A stretch of 64,000 bases of DNA from Toxorhynchites rutilus septentrionalis. Taxonomy: Eukaryota; Arthropoda; Insecta; Diptera; Culicidae. The notes under the pieces are model-generated. The model was not told the origin of the DNA. It was given only the letters and a program-made list of their open reading frames with translations, and made no database searches. Shown here one piece after another: positions 53,401-64,000 of the stretch. The position numbers and the translations under genes were made by a program. The stretch's first letter is position 1; each line of letters begins with the position of its first letter. The stretch lies in the NCBI RefSeq assembly GCF_029784135.1, contig NC_073745.1:112272716-112336715 (forward strand), given 5' to 3'.

Positions 53401-55479
53401 GTTATTTGGAATACTTATTTGTTTTCCTTTTCTTCCCGTCTAGTAGCAAACTTCGCTCACGTCGTTTAACCGCACGTTCACCTAATTACATCATTAGTTA
53501 TTTGCCTGTATCCTAATCAACATCTTCCACAGCATAAGAAATGAGCCGCCTACGAATGAAACGTGAGCAATAAGGTTCGATTGATTGGTAGTCTTCCACG
53601 CGTGCTAATATTAAAGCGTTCGTCATTTCGGCACCACATGAAATGTTTCTTCAACTTTTATCTGCCCTTGCAGAGGAACTTTTTGGAACAGAATATTAAC
53701 CTAACATGAAACAATATTCTACTTTTTCAATCGAGCCAAAGTTTACCGATGCTACATGTTGAGCGTCGGATAAGGTACATCTTCATTTCGCGCAGCGTAC
53801 ATGCACAATATCCTTCGAGTGGAATCGCTACCCCCGAGGAAGCAACGAACAATAAACATTATCAAGACTCCACGTTGTCGGATAAAACAAATCCAATATG
53901 ATACATCCAAAGCGGTGAAACATGCTGTCTGGGTACGTTACATACAAGCAACCGTCTTTAACAGTGCTCTCGAAACTGCTACCGGGTGTTCCGATGAATT
54001 TGAACATTTTACCTCTCGATACACATGCCCCATGTCACGGTTTAGCAGCTTCGAAAACATTTTTTAGGATGTCAGACATTGGTCTGTGACATGAAACGTG
54101 ATAGACAATTTAGCGGCGCTTGAGATATGTTTCAAGAAATCGAATCACATCAAAAAGTCAATTCTTCGCCCGAATTCGTCAAGAAGATGTGTTGTCTAAC
54201 TGGTTCAGTGTTATCAGTAACTGATAACAATAAATTGTTGTGGCTATTGAAAAACTGAAAATGTATACGCAGACGAAACATTTATTAACTATCTTCCTAA
54301 GCGTTCGATGAGTACAGAATAACTTCCGTTACATGAAAATGTTGATGCGAAGCAAATAACGTCTCTCCTATGTTGAAGCTTTTAGCCATTCCCACCTCCA
54401 TACCGGAATTCACCGGTAAAAGATGTGTCAGTAAAACGGAAAATATATCCCCGCTACCTTTATTGGAAATTGATTCTCTCCAAACCAGAGACGTGGCAAA
54501 TACCAAGCATTCATTTTCCCATGAGTTACCATTCGGTGAGAAGTAGTCTTGGTGCTGTGAGACACGAGTGAATGTGTGTGCATGTATGTACGTATGTCAT
54601 TGATTGCTGCATTCGCACACCGACTGTAAAACGTCGTTTGCTTCTGAAATCTAAGCATACACATAGCTGATGGTGGCTGGCAAACTCAAAAACAGGAGTA
54701 AAAAACCTTTCACGTCTTTGATGTTACATAGGATCACAGAAGATAGGATTATCCACCTGGTCTCCGGTGTGCCGTGATTGTGTTATGTGAAATTGCTCGA
54801 GGGAGAAACAACCTCTCAAGGAGCAACATGATTGCGCACAATGTTGTTGATTACCGAGTTTGTTTAATTGAGTTCTCGAGAAGGTAGTACAACAAACTTG
54901 AAGCAACGTTTTCAGTACTGTTCTCTCGCTTTCCAAGTTTTTGTTTGAAGAGAATGTTAAACTAGAATCGAGTTACTAAATGAACTTCTAACAGAATACG
55001 AATTGTCACATTGAATACATTCGTTATTCACTTCAATTAAAAGGAGAGCCATGTTGGGTATACAAGCATGAAATCTGCCAGCCTTGCCCTATCCCATCAC
55101 TTTTCATCCCCAGTGATGAAAGCAAAATTTTATGCACCTCTCTATATGTCTCATGTCCAGCCTATGTGTAATCCATCTCCCAGTCGTCCATATCCTTCTA
55201 ACCTACTGAGGCGATTGAGAACAATTTGTCGCCTAAGGATCAATGGCACCTAGAGTGATTTTGTTGTTTGTTATCATCTTCGTTCAATCATATTTGCATT
55301 TCTACAGTTTCGTGTCTGCTTGGTGGTTTTCCGTATTCTTTGCGAAAACTGAAACTGAAACTGTCAATTTCTCAAACGATTCTTGAGGCGATCTTTCCAT
55401 CCGAGAAATCTTTCACCATAGACAACAGGTAATCATCACTTTATACCAACACTGGATCACGAGGCAAATCCTGGTGTTT
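53401..55479. other. Unassigned DNA, possibly intronic
   Basis: No transposon signature stands out. Open frames (53801-54067 plus, 54428-54664 minus, 54724-54936 minus) lack motifs. It may be intron of the preceding candidate gene. Confidence 0.35.
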
Positions 55480-55890
55480 CTGGTGAGTCACTATCGATAT
55501 GTGACCTACCGTTGTCACGATGAAGGAAACTTCATCATCTACTGGACGATCAGTTTCTTCAGATGGTCTGCTTGTGTAAAGTATGTGTCCGAATTCAAAG
55601 AACGGCCATAGCAGAGCAGCTTATAAAAGTCGGTTCACTATTGAAGACAGTTTAATCCCATCAAACACAAGGTAAGGTCTTTCTGTCTTGGTCACCGTAT
55701 GCGCCAGTCTATCACTTTTCGGCCACGACCGTTTTCAATTAAATTTTCGTAAGTGCCCCTCTTTTCAAAAACACACCATTTCTGAAACACCGTAGATTAT
55801 ATTGCGACCCAGCAGCGATTCCCAGATTGAAACTCGATTCGTACATCGTGCCTCTTCATGTATTCAGCATTATTCAAGTACATCCAGGTT
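55480..55890 (-). pseudogene. Mariner relic, strongly degraded
   Basis: The plus strand at 55720-55830 (cggccacgaccg...gtaagtgcccctcttttcaaa...gcgacccagcagcgatt) is a diverged version of 43905-44010 in the mariner above. On the minus strand YKLLCYGRSLNSDTYFTQ resembles the conserved YYELLPYGQTLNSDLY segment. Catalytic motifs are not readable. Confidence 0.6.
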
Positions 55891-56200
55891 TTTTTCACGC
55901 GGGAGATACGTACCTCGTAAAAAAACGCGTTAATTGGAAAATCCGCGTAAAAAAACCGCGTTAATTGGAAAATCCGCGTAAAAAAAAAACGATGTCACCT
56001 AATGATATCAGATATCAAATGGGACTATCCTTACGTAGAACGAAAGTAAAAAGTTGATTGTTGATTGTTACTCGCATTTTCCAGATTTGTTGATCAAAAC
56101 AACCAAAACAACGGAAAAATGTAACTGGTCTTATAGAAACTTGACACTTGAAAAATACAAAACGCTAAGCGAACAAAACGATAACAAACAAACAAACAGA
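55891..56200. repeat. 28-bp tandem pair and Tc1-like relic flank
   Basis: About 55919-55980 has two copies of a cgcgttaattggaaaatccg unit joined by A-runs. From about 56090 to 56170 the sequence matches 6065-6165 (ggtcttatagaaacttgacacttg), a second copy of the Tc1-like relic's 5' flank without its gene. Confidence 0.6.
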
Positions 56201-56698
56201 AACGATAATGAGTAGTGCTGTTAGATTTTTGCCTATTATTTTATAATTCAAATGTAATGCTCGTATAAAATGATAATGAAACCAAGAGGTTACTCTAAAG
56301 AATCAATTGTGGTATCAATTTTATAGTTGTATCATCAGGGCATCAAGCATTTCAAGATAGTACTACATAGTGTCCGAAACAAAAGTAAGTCAAGCAATTA
56401 TAGAACTGTCCGAGAGCTGTGTTTAGTGGAAATACCATCTTGCATCTTGATTACACACAGTGTGCAAGTAGAAAATTATAGGAGGTTGTATCCAAGACAC
56501 GACCGCATTGTTGACGTAGAACTACGCTGTAGTTTTATTCAAGTCGCTTGTTTATAACTGCGAATATTATTTCATAATGCTACGCAAATTTTGAAATAAC
56601 CATTCTACCAGTTTGCTCACCCTGATTTTTTTTTTAATTGTAGAATTGCTTGATGGGTCAATCTTGCGCTCGCAGAACAATATGCTCCAGACAAGCGC

Positions 56699-57280
56699 AG
56701 CTGTCATCCTTAGTGGAGAAAGTTTTGCTACTGGCAAGCGAAACCAAATCATATACAAAATTTGAAAACGACATTTACTTTCTTGGTGACTAAATAAACA
56801 AAATAAACTCTATCTGTTAATTTCAACAACCTTGAAGAGAGTAGCACTGCTTCATTATGATCAAGATTAGCGCGAATGCAATCCTAGTGTGTGCAGTTTT
56901 ACGACTGGCACACGAGTCCAAATATTGGTATTCTCCAAACGATTTTTTGGTGCATAACCTTAACACCTGCTTCACCATAGCGTCAGTTCAATGCATTGAT
57001 GACAAAAAAAACAATGTTAACTGCTTGGAAAAAGGCTAAATATATGCTTCAGCTAGAGCACTTTTCTGTTAATATTGCCAGTCTAGATTAGCTTAGCTGT
57101 CATCATTTGTGGAGAGAGTTTTCCCACCGTCATGCGAAATCAAATCACTGACAAAATTCAAGAACATTTATTTTCTTAATGAGCTGATGATAGCCTAGCT
57201 TGATGATTCCCCACACAATTATGTAGCTCAGAACCTTAATGCAACGGCGTCAGTTTGATGCAATGATTGCAATGCCAGAG
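56699..57280. repeat. Diverged tandem repeat inside B2
   Basis: agctgtcatcc/at...gtggaga, gcgaaaccaaatca, acaaaatt...catttactttctt and ccttaac...gcgtcagtt each occur twice, in the same order, about 390 and 275 bp apart. Two and a partial unit can be seen. Confidence 0.6.
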
Positions 57281-57743
57281 ACATCAGCAAGTAAGTAATT
57301 TGGTCGCGTCCACAACTCAATCCGCAACGAAGACATGTGATGACGCAAAACAAGGAAGAACACGCGATATTCATTGCTTTGAATACAGAACGATACTGAA
57401 AGTTTGCCTTGTTCAGTCGATTTCCTCACGAAGAATAAAAGTATGCCTTTCCATTCTATTCTTTGTTTTTGAGAGGCTTTAAACTTTGCAGTTCATTCGC
57501 CTCTAAAAGTTTGCCTCAGCGAGAACCACTGTTTATACTCCAGGCAAATATTCCCCTTCGTTCTTCTTCTTTTCCTTTGTTCACGGAAACTTTACATCTT
57601 ACGATTTCCCCTTCGTTGCCCGTTATTGACCGCTGTTATCCGGGAAAGCACACAAATGGACAGAACAAATGTATGAGAAAATTGGAATGCTTCCAATTTT
57701 CATCAATTTAAACCATATACAGACTATGGAATTGTAATGTATA

Positions 57744-59041
57744 TAGGGTGTGTCACATCAAATTGCATCATGGAAAAAACGCTGTAGAAATTCGCCCAGT
57801 AGACCGATCCTTTTGAAAATTTTAGACAGTAAAATAAAAACTATTAAACAACTTTTGGCATTTTCTTTTTATTCATACTTCGAGCCCAAGCCCGTATGCT
57901 CGCAACTTCCTCTTTACCCCGTCCATAAGGTTCTGTACAACGTCAGGTTGTAGTTTTTTTTTAACAGAAATCCATTTTAACTTGAAGTCCGCCTCCGATT
58001 TGACAACTTTTGGGTTATTCCGGAGGGCCTGCTTCATAATCGCCCAATATTTCTCTATTGGGCGAAGCTCCGGCGCGTTGGGCGGGTTCATTTCCTTTGG
58101 CACGAAAGTGATCCCGTTGGCTTCGTACCACTCCAACACGTCCTTTGAATAGTGGTACGAAGCGAGATCTGGCCAGAAGATGGTCGGGCCCTCGTGCTGC
58201 TTCAATAGTGGTAGTAAGCGCTTCTGTAGGCACTCCTTAAGGTAAACCTGCCAGTTTACCGTGCCGGTCATCACGAAGGGGGCGCTCCGCTTTCCGCAAA
58301 AGCCGATCGCTTGCCACACCATGTACTTTTTGGCAAACTTGGATAGTTTCTGCTTGCGAATCTCCTCCGGAACGCTGAATTTGTCCTCTGCGAAGAAGAA
58401 CAACAGGCCTGGCAGCTGACGAAAGTCCGCTTTGACGTAGGTTTCGTCGTCCATTACCAGGCAATGCGGCTTCGTCAGCATTTCGGTGTACAGCTTCCGG
58501 GCTCGCGTCTTCCCCACCATGTTTTGCCTTTCGTCGCGGTTAGGAGCCTTCTGAACCTTGTATGTACGCAGGCCCTCCCGCTGCTTGGTCCGCTGGACGA
58601 ATGAACTTGACAAATTCAGCTTATTGGCGACATCCCGGACCGAACTTCTCGGATCACGTCTAAACTGCTTAACTACGCGCATGTGATCTTTTTCACTGAC
58701 GGATCATCCATTTTTGCCGTTCTTCACCTTCCGGTCGATGGTTAGGTTCTCGAAGTATCGTTTTAGTACTCTGCTGACCGTGGATTGGACGATTCCCAGC
58801 ATCTTACCGATGTCCCGATGTGACAACTCCGGATTCTCGAAATGAGTGCGCAGGATTAATTCACGACGCTCTTTTTCGTTCGACAACATTTTTCCAAATT
58901 TTCGAAAAATTGACAGTGAAGCATGGCCAACGTGATCTATACACTCTTATCTGATTATAAGCGAAAGCTGAAGATATAATTCCTAAAAATTAAATTTCTA
59001 CAGCGTTTTTTCCGTGATGCAATTTGATGTGACACACCCTT
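57744..59041 (-). mobile_element. ITmD37E (DD37E) transposon
   Basis: A 1,298-bp element. Its ends, TAGGGTGTGTCACATCAAAT and the complement ending cacaccctt, extend for at least 45 bp with two or so mismatches. TA flanks both sides (57742-57743 and 59042-59043). B1 shows the empty tgtaTAgcat site. One gene on the minus strand, disrupted by one stop. Confidence 0.95.
57873..58889 (-). pseudogene. DD37E transposase with one nonsense codon
   Basis: From ATG at 58889 the frame spans 338 sense positions to the stop at 57873-57875, interrupted only by TGA at 58704-58706 (codon 62). The N-terminus has a helix-turn-helix (HRDIGKMLGIVQSTVSRVLK) and a second one (SVRDVANKLNLSSSFVQR). Counting across the stop, catalytic Asp 148 lies in VMDDETY, Asp 241 in FWPDLASYHYSK and Glu 279 in ELRPIEKYW. 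Thirty-seven residues separate the last two, which defines the mosquito ITmD37E family in the IS630-Tc1-mariner superfamily. The enzyme would cut and paste its element at TA sites in the nucleus. All catalytic residues are kept, so the single stop appears recent. A downstream ATG (58682) gives a product without the first DNA-binding domain. Confidence 0.93.
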
Positions 59042-59180
59042 TAGCATATCAAACAAATCTTAGGAAGTAAATCGCCAAAATTCGTTCGCGGCAAAAATAT
59101 TTATTAACGTTAACTTTATTTCATGAAAACGTGACCTGTTTTCTGATTGGGTGCCAATGAAAGACGTAGTTCTACGTCAA

Positions 59181-60050
59181 AAAATATAGGCGATTCTAGA
59201 GCACTCATTTGTATAGATATGAATTCGATGTGAAAGTGTATAAAGTGTTTGGGTATTTCAATTATTGTTGAAGGTAAATTTGAAGATATATTTCCCATTT
59301 TTTGAGTGCACGAATAATGATTATTACGTTGTTAACAGCTGGATACGTAGATGCTGTCTGAAAATCGGTAGCTTGCTGGTGGTATCGGTTCTGAAGCAAC
59401 GGGGTGTCGCAGAACGAATTCCAATGAATATTTGCTTCTAGTTAGTCATAAAAATTGACCTAAGATTTTTGTTTATGGCATTTTAATTGGAGATAATTCA
59501 CAAACAAAGTTCATTTTGGATCCAACACCAAACCAAAGCATGGCATAACAAACGTTATCCGGACTCTGCTCGAGCTATTGCAACTGCGAAATATTACCGA
59601 AACTACCGACATTACCGAATTACCGAAACTGAGCCCTATTTTAATGACAAACCGAAACGGTACTATAAAAATGGTATCGAAAAATTGCAAGATCACTATA
59701 ATCGCTGTATCGCCCTCGAAGGCAATTATGTTGAATAATAAAATTGAATTTTGCAAAAAAAAACTGTGTTACCTTTGAAACTTTTCAGTCGAACTGTTAT
59801 GTTCATAAAAAAGGAAGTGTATGAAAATTATACGGAATCATAAAAATAAAATTGAAAATATGTAGCTTTGTCTTTAAAACTACAAAAATTTAATTTAATG
59901 TTGAACTCAAAATTAAGTACACTTTAACAAAAAAAAAAAGTCCTTCGTTACATGCGTTTTGCTTGTAAATGACAATATCGTTATATTTTTTAAGTTTTTT
60001 ACAAGCGTTCTCGTTGTATTTATCCATTCCATCTAGCGCGATCTGCTTTC
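59181..60050. other. Unassigned DNA with a TTACCGAAAC-like run
   Basis: About 59584-59633 shows an imperfect run of attaccgaa(ac) units. Otherwise nothing supported; the frames at 59487-59778 overlap antisense. Confidence 0.35.
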
Positions 60051-60059
60051 CACATTTCC

Positions 60060-60180
60060 ACTATTCAGTTCGGCTGCACTCATTCCTTCGCAAACAGTTC
60101 ACTCGCAAACTGTTCGTTCCGAATCAGTTCTCTCTCAATCAGTTCGTTCGCAAACCGTTCGCTTTACAAATGTTTTGTAT
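60060..60180. repeat. Short imperfect minisatellite
   Basis: Units of about 18-20 bases such as cgcaaacagttcactcg and cgcaaactgttcgttc recur five or six times with variation. Confidence 0.55.
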
Positions 60181-60187
60181 CGTACTA

Positions 60188-60634
60188 CAGGTAAACTTCG
60201 ATATAACGTACCCTCGTTATAACGTACCCTCGATATAACGTCACTCGATATAACGTACATTTTACCTCGATATAACGTACACATGATCAAAGTCTAAAAA
60301 AAATATTTTTTTTAAATTTTTTTTCTGAAAGAACAATAGATTATCTGTATTTTGATACTAAAGCTTGTGCTTTAACCAATCCCGAAATACTACTGTTTTG
60401 TGATTCCGGATTCTAAATGAATCAAACTTCAATCAACAGAACGAAGGAAAACATCATGAGAAAAGTTGTCTTCGTCTTCCCATTGATTTTATTCATCAAC
60501 CTTACTCAAACAGCAACACAATAAAGTAATATAAGCTACGTTTCAGAGTTCTTTATTATGCTTCGATATAACGTACATTTCGATACAACGTACAATTTTG
60601 AAAGTAAAATGTACGTTATATCGAAGTTACCCTG
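60188..60634. mobile_element. pogo/Tigger-like MITE
   Basis: A 447-bp element with ends CAGGTAAACTTCGATATAAC and the complement ending cgaagttaccctg, flanked by TA (60186-60187 and 60635-60636). A subterminal array of five cgatataacgtac units follows the left end, and two and an inverted one lie at the right. These ends are typical of pogo-type elements. No coding gene. Confidence 0.8.
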
Positions 60635-60899
60635 TAGTTATTTTGTACCGTTCGCAAACGGTTTGTCCATCTCTGATTCAGAACCTACTGGACTAATTCA
60701 CCCTCATATACCATCGCGCCGTGTGAATAACCTCTTGTTTCCTCCCGTACCCTCCCATCTGTCGCGGCCTGCACTGAATACGACGCACTCCCATTATGGT
60801 TCTATGTAAAGAAAACACTATTCCACCGTTCGATCGGCTTTACAAGCAAAGCAACAGGCCCGAAACTCGATTAAAACCAGAACAGCGCAACGGTTCGAA
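60635..60899. other. Unassigned DNA before the non-LTR relic
   Basis: May be the 5' untranslated part of the retroelement that follows. No firm evidence. Confidence 0.3.
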
Positions 60900-63290
60900 T
60901 TCCTTAGCCGACTGGAAAAACAGTTTCAGTTGCTTCTACAACCGATATCATCGTAACTCTTGGTGACTTCCACCTGCCAAATTTACATTGGCAATTGGAG
61001 GAGGACCTCTATTGATTCATTCCTTCGAATGTTTTTTCGAAGCACGAGCAAACACTCATTGTAACTATGCTCACCACTGGACTACAGCGAATTAACAGAT
61101 ATGCGAATGTGAACGCCAGACTTCTCAACCTTATTTTCGTCAATCGACCAGAACAAACTTGACATTTTAGAAACTTCCGTATCATCGTTGCCAGTTGACA
61201 ATCATCATGTGCCAGTTGTACTATTTTTGGACGAGAATGTCGACGATTTTATTGAACAAACCAAGCCAGATGACAACCTTCTTTACGATATTCAGTCTTG
61301 CGATTTTGGACAGCTTAAAATGGCTTTGGATGATATTGCTTAGAGAACATGTACAGCGAAAAAAAACAACATCACCCACTTCCATCAGACCATGGTGGAC
61401 ATCTGAACTATGACATATCCGTAATACCCTCAGGAAAGCTCGTCGCCGCTTTTTCATTTCTAAATCAGAGCGTGACCGTGAATATCTTCGAGAAATATAA
61501 GTGTCGTACAAATCGATGCTCTCATCCACCTACAATAACTATTAATCAAGCCAGCATCAGACAAAATCCATCACTCTTTCGGAAATTTGTAAAGGAACGG
61601 CAAACTTCCTCTAGCATCCCACGAAATGTTATTTCCAACGATGTCCAGGTTAACACCAATGCGGATGCCGTTCACCTGTTCGTGAGGTTCTTCGAGAGCG
61701 TGTTTAGCAGAGCTACTCCTGTACAAAAGAATGACTGTTTCACACAGATTCCTTCACACCACATCAACCTACCTGTTGCTTTAGCAACGAGATAAAACAA
61801 ACTTCTGAATTCTAAACGCGTGTATTTCAAATGGCACGGTTAAAATTTCCTGAAAGTGTTTACAGTTTGTCATTTAGTGTTTATAAATCTATAATTGCTT
61901 CGCTTACATTTCGTGGTTACTCGTAAGCTTCACCCAGATCGGGAATCTTCCTGTTCTAACTGGAACCTACTCAGCCTGTGTAAATTATGTTTTTTTACAA
62001 TTGTATTAATTGTTTCTTTTGTATTAATTTCTATTAATTTTACCGTTTTTCAGCAAATTTCAATAATGATTTTGATCTTTTCACGTCCGCAAACTGACGT
62101 TGGATGTTCTAAACAGCCTGGACGATCCAATTCAATTCCTACAAATGATCATAATTCAATAAAGTATCGAGATCGAGTCATTAAATAATTAGTTATTTTG
62201 TACCTGATCTATGGATTCGAAAAGGACTATTCGCGACTCTAATGCTCGCAAATAAATTTTATAAAACTTTAAATTCAAATTCAAAAAATTATCACTCCTG
62301 TTCTTTCAATTGATGTTTCCAGAATAATCTAGAAATTACATTTTTCTCCCTATGCATTGACGTTTCCCTGCCTACTTGTAAATGTCAACTTCACTTCGTT
62401 AGTAATAGTTTTTAAATAATAGGTATCTCGTTTATGTGATACCAAAGTAGGTGCGGCGTCACGTAAGGGGCGTACGCAACACTACCTGACATTCAATTCA
62501 CTGTTGCGGAAGTAGAAAAAGCTTTTGATGACCTTGACATGTGGTACTGACAGCATACCACCCTTGCTGCTAAAAAGCTGCACCAAAGAACTTGCGAATC
62601 CAATTGCTCGCATATTTAATCGATCGGTTCAGGAAAGAACCTTTCCAGCGGCTTGAAAATCTGCCTTCGTCATCCCTATTCACAAATCTGGCAATTACAG
62701 TAAGGTGTCGTGCACAAATTACGTAACGCTAAAAATCCGGATTTTGGCGTCACCTATTATCTTCGAAGGTCAACATGGGTTTATTCAGCATCGCTCTACT
62801 ACAACGAACCTTATGTGCTACGTCACTGCACTGTCACATGAAATTGAAGAGAGACGACAATTTGACGAGGTGTATATTGACTTCGCGAAAGCCTTCGATA
62901 CTGTTCCGCACATTCTCATTGTTGAGAAGCTCGATTACGGAGTGGATTTTTCCATATCTGATCGTACAGCATGTCGTGGTCAACTCAGCTAAATACTGTA
63001 GTTTTAGTGTCTTATCTGGTGTTCCGCAGGGGAGTGTGCTTGGACCGCCCTTATTCAACATGTACATCAACGATTTGTGCTCATTGCTTTCATTATCCAA
63101 GCTCGCATTTGCAAATGACCCGAAAATCTACGGGGCGATTTAAACCCCATTGATTACTTAATTCTTCAAGAAGATATAAATACACTACTGGAATGGTGTG
63201 GTGATGACGGATTGCGGGTCAATGAGAATAAATGCAAAATAATTTCCTTTGATCATTCTAATCGCTCGAATCGAATGACGTATAGTAGCT
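60900..63290 (+). pseudogene. Non-LTR retrotransposon relic (endonuclease and RT)
   Basis: On the plus strand the endonuclease motif GDFHLPNLHW lies near 60962. The linker region reads RQNPSLFRKFVKERQTSSSIP and FVRFFESVFSRAT near 61560-61720. After about 680 bp without match, the RT starts near 62490 (VAEVEKAFDDLD, KSCTKELANPIARIFN-like). Next come FEGQHGFIQHRSTTTNL and VYIDFAKAFDTVPH (62765-62910), SGVPQGSVLGPPLFNMYINDL (63020-63080) and KLAFANDPKIY near 63105, where the catalytic FADD reads FAND. A final CKIISFDHSN follows near 63235. RT fingers between NYS and FEGQ are replaced by a 21-base dispersed motif. Multiple stops and shifts. The clade is probably CR1/Jockey-like; not resolved. Confidence 0.75.
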
Positions 63291-63684
63291 CAATTTGACT
63301 AAAAATGTGTTCAAATATAAGATTACTAATCTAATTCGTGGTTGACGCGAGGCCCTTTTTCTCAAATCCAGTCTCGGCAATTGACTTGACGACATGGGTG
63401 TCCAAACAAGTAGATAAAAGATAGACTCTGCAGAATCGCGCTGGGCGACCAAAGTGTTAAAAAGATGAGGGTGAAATGGACACATAAAAATATCGTGCTA
63501 TATTGGATAGATTTACGAATTATGTATTGTCCATATTTGAAACCCCAGGACTTTCTGTATTTCTTAGAGATTAAATTTTGTCTAATAGTTATTTTAAATA
63601 ACAATGGTATGTTTTGGTACCATGGAATCCCAGATCATCTACGCTCCGATTATATTCCGGAGATATTTTCGGCAGAATATGGGA
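63291..63684. other. Unassigned DNA
   Basis: Overlapping frames on both strands without motifs. Could be the degraded 3' end of the non-LTR relic. Confidence 0.3.
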
Positions 63685-63685
63685 A

Positions 63686-64000
63686 AGTTTTTTTTTTTTT
63701 TTTTATTAAATCGTTTATTTTTACAGACTCAGTTACATAAGTTTAAAGGAGCCAAACTCCTATCTGTATTGTTACAAGTATATATAATCATTTTTCATTA
63801 ATTCTAGTGTTAATGAAGTAGAGAACCGATTACTCGCGGTTTGCTCGAGTTTAGAAGGGTGACATTTTTTTCAGGAAAAGGAAGGGATATAAGGATATGT
63901 TGACAATGTTCACACTCACATTCATCATACTCAATTCTTAAGTCCATCTTATATCTAATATGTATTTACATTTCACCTTATTCTATTGTTAGTAAGAAGG
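63686..64000 (-). mobile_element. 3' end of a minus-strand retroelement
   Basis: A T-run at about 63687-63703 followed by attaaatcgtttattttt reads on the minus strand as aataaacgatttaat plus poly-A, the look of a polyadenylated 3' end with an upstream AATAAA signal. The element would continue out of the window to the right. The family is unknown. Confidence 0.45.

Larger units (their letters stand above)
56512..59180 (-). mobile_element. Repeat family B, copy 2, split by ITmD37E
   Basis: Ends ttgacgtagaactacg at 56511 and its complement ctacgtcaa at about 59173-59180. Minus-strand sequence is colinear with B1 (7072-8020) on both sides of the ITmD37E insertion. It is longer than B1 mainly because of internal tandem repeats at 56699-57280. 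Confidence 0.75.

Noticed and set aside
63797..63812. Second piggyBac right end (ttctagtgttaa)
   Set aside because: Only 8-12 bases match and no partner left end or transposase sequence is near.

Overview
This window is from an insect nuclear genome, most likely a culicine mosquito (Aedes-like). It is AT-rich, has no dense gene array, and is packed with transposon relics typical of mosquitoes: an ITmD37E (DD37E) transposon, other Tc1/mariner copies, piggyBac-like, pogo-like MITE, several tRNA-derived SINE types, a non-LTR retrotransposon and a Ty3/gypsy-type LTR retrotransposon. No rRNA, CRISPR, bacterial operon or convincing free-standing tRNA gene is present. The species call is an inference from these families.

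The clear centrepiece is a complete LTR retrotransposon of about 8.5 kb (15789-24314). It has two 621-bp LTRs that I read as identical, a 4-bp CTAT target duplication, a tRNA-Arg-type primer-binding site, a purine tract, an uninterrupted gag-like ORF and an uninterrupted pol ORF (protease, reverse transcriptase, RNase H, integrase). Pol lies in the -1 frame relative to gag. The overlap holds a canonical U UUU UUA slippery heptamer, an 8-nt spacer and a perfect 10-bp stem. Two small ORFs, one with a membrane segment, precede gag in a 1.8-kb leader.

Layout. 0-9 kb: diverged repeats, mariner and Tc1 relics, and the first copy of a repeat family (B1) whose ends carry a GACGTAG/CTACGTC motif. 9.8-13.3 kb: a DNA transposon with long inverted repeats and a transposase-like gene broken by stops and a frameshift. 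14-15 kb: a MITE. 15.8-24.3 kb: the LTR element. 24.3-32.5 kb: MITEs, tRNA-like repeats and unassigned DNA, some of it GC-richer. 32.6-34.5 kb: a piggyBac-like relic. 35-45 kb: mariner relics and two copies of a Helentron-like repeat family (R) with internal tandem arrays, hit by a SINE and two mariners. 45-50.7 kb: foldback elements with nested insertions several layers deep. 50.7-52.5 kb: a third R copy, split by a SINE. 52.5-56 kb: mostly unassigned DNA with one candidate host exon. 56.5-59.2 kb: repeat B2, split by an ITmD37E element. 60-63.3 kb: a pogo-like MITE and a decayed non-LTR retrotransposon.

Several insertions can be verified inside the window because a second repeat copy preserves the empty site: ITmD37E in B2 against B1, the SINE and mariner in the R copies, and the Tc1-like element in one arm of the large foldback against its other arm. 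Host coding sequence is sparse. I list three short candidate exons (near 2.2, 41.4 and 53.3 kb) with low to moderate confidence. All coordinates for relics without precise ends are approximate.
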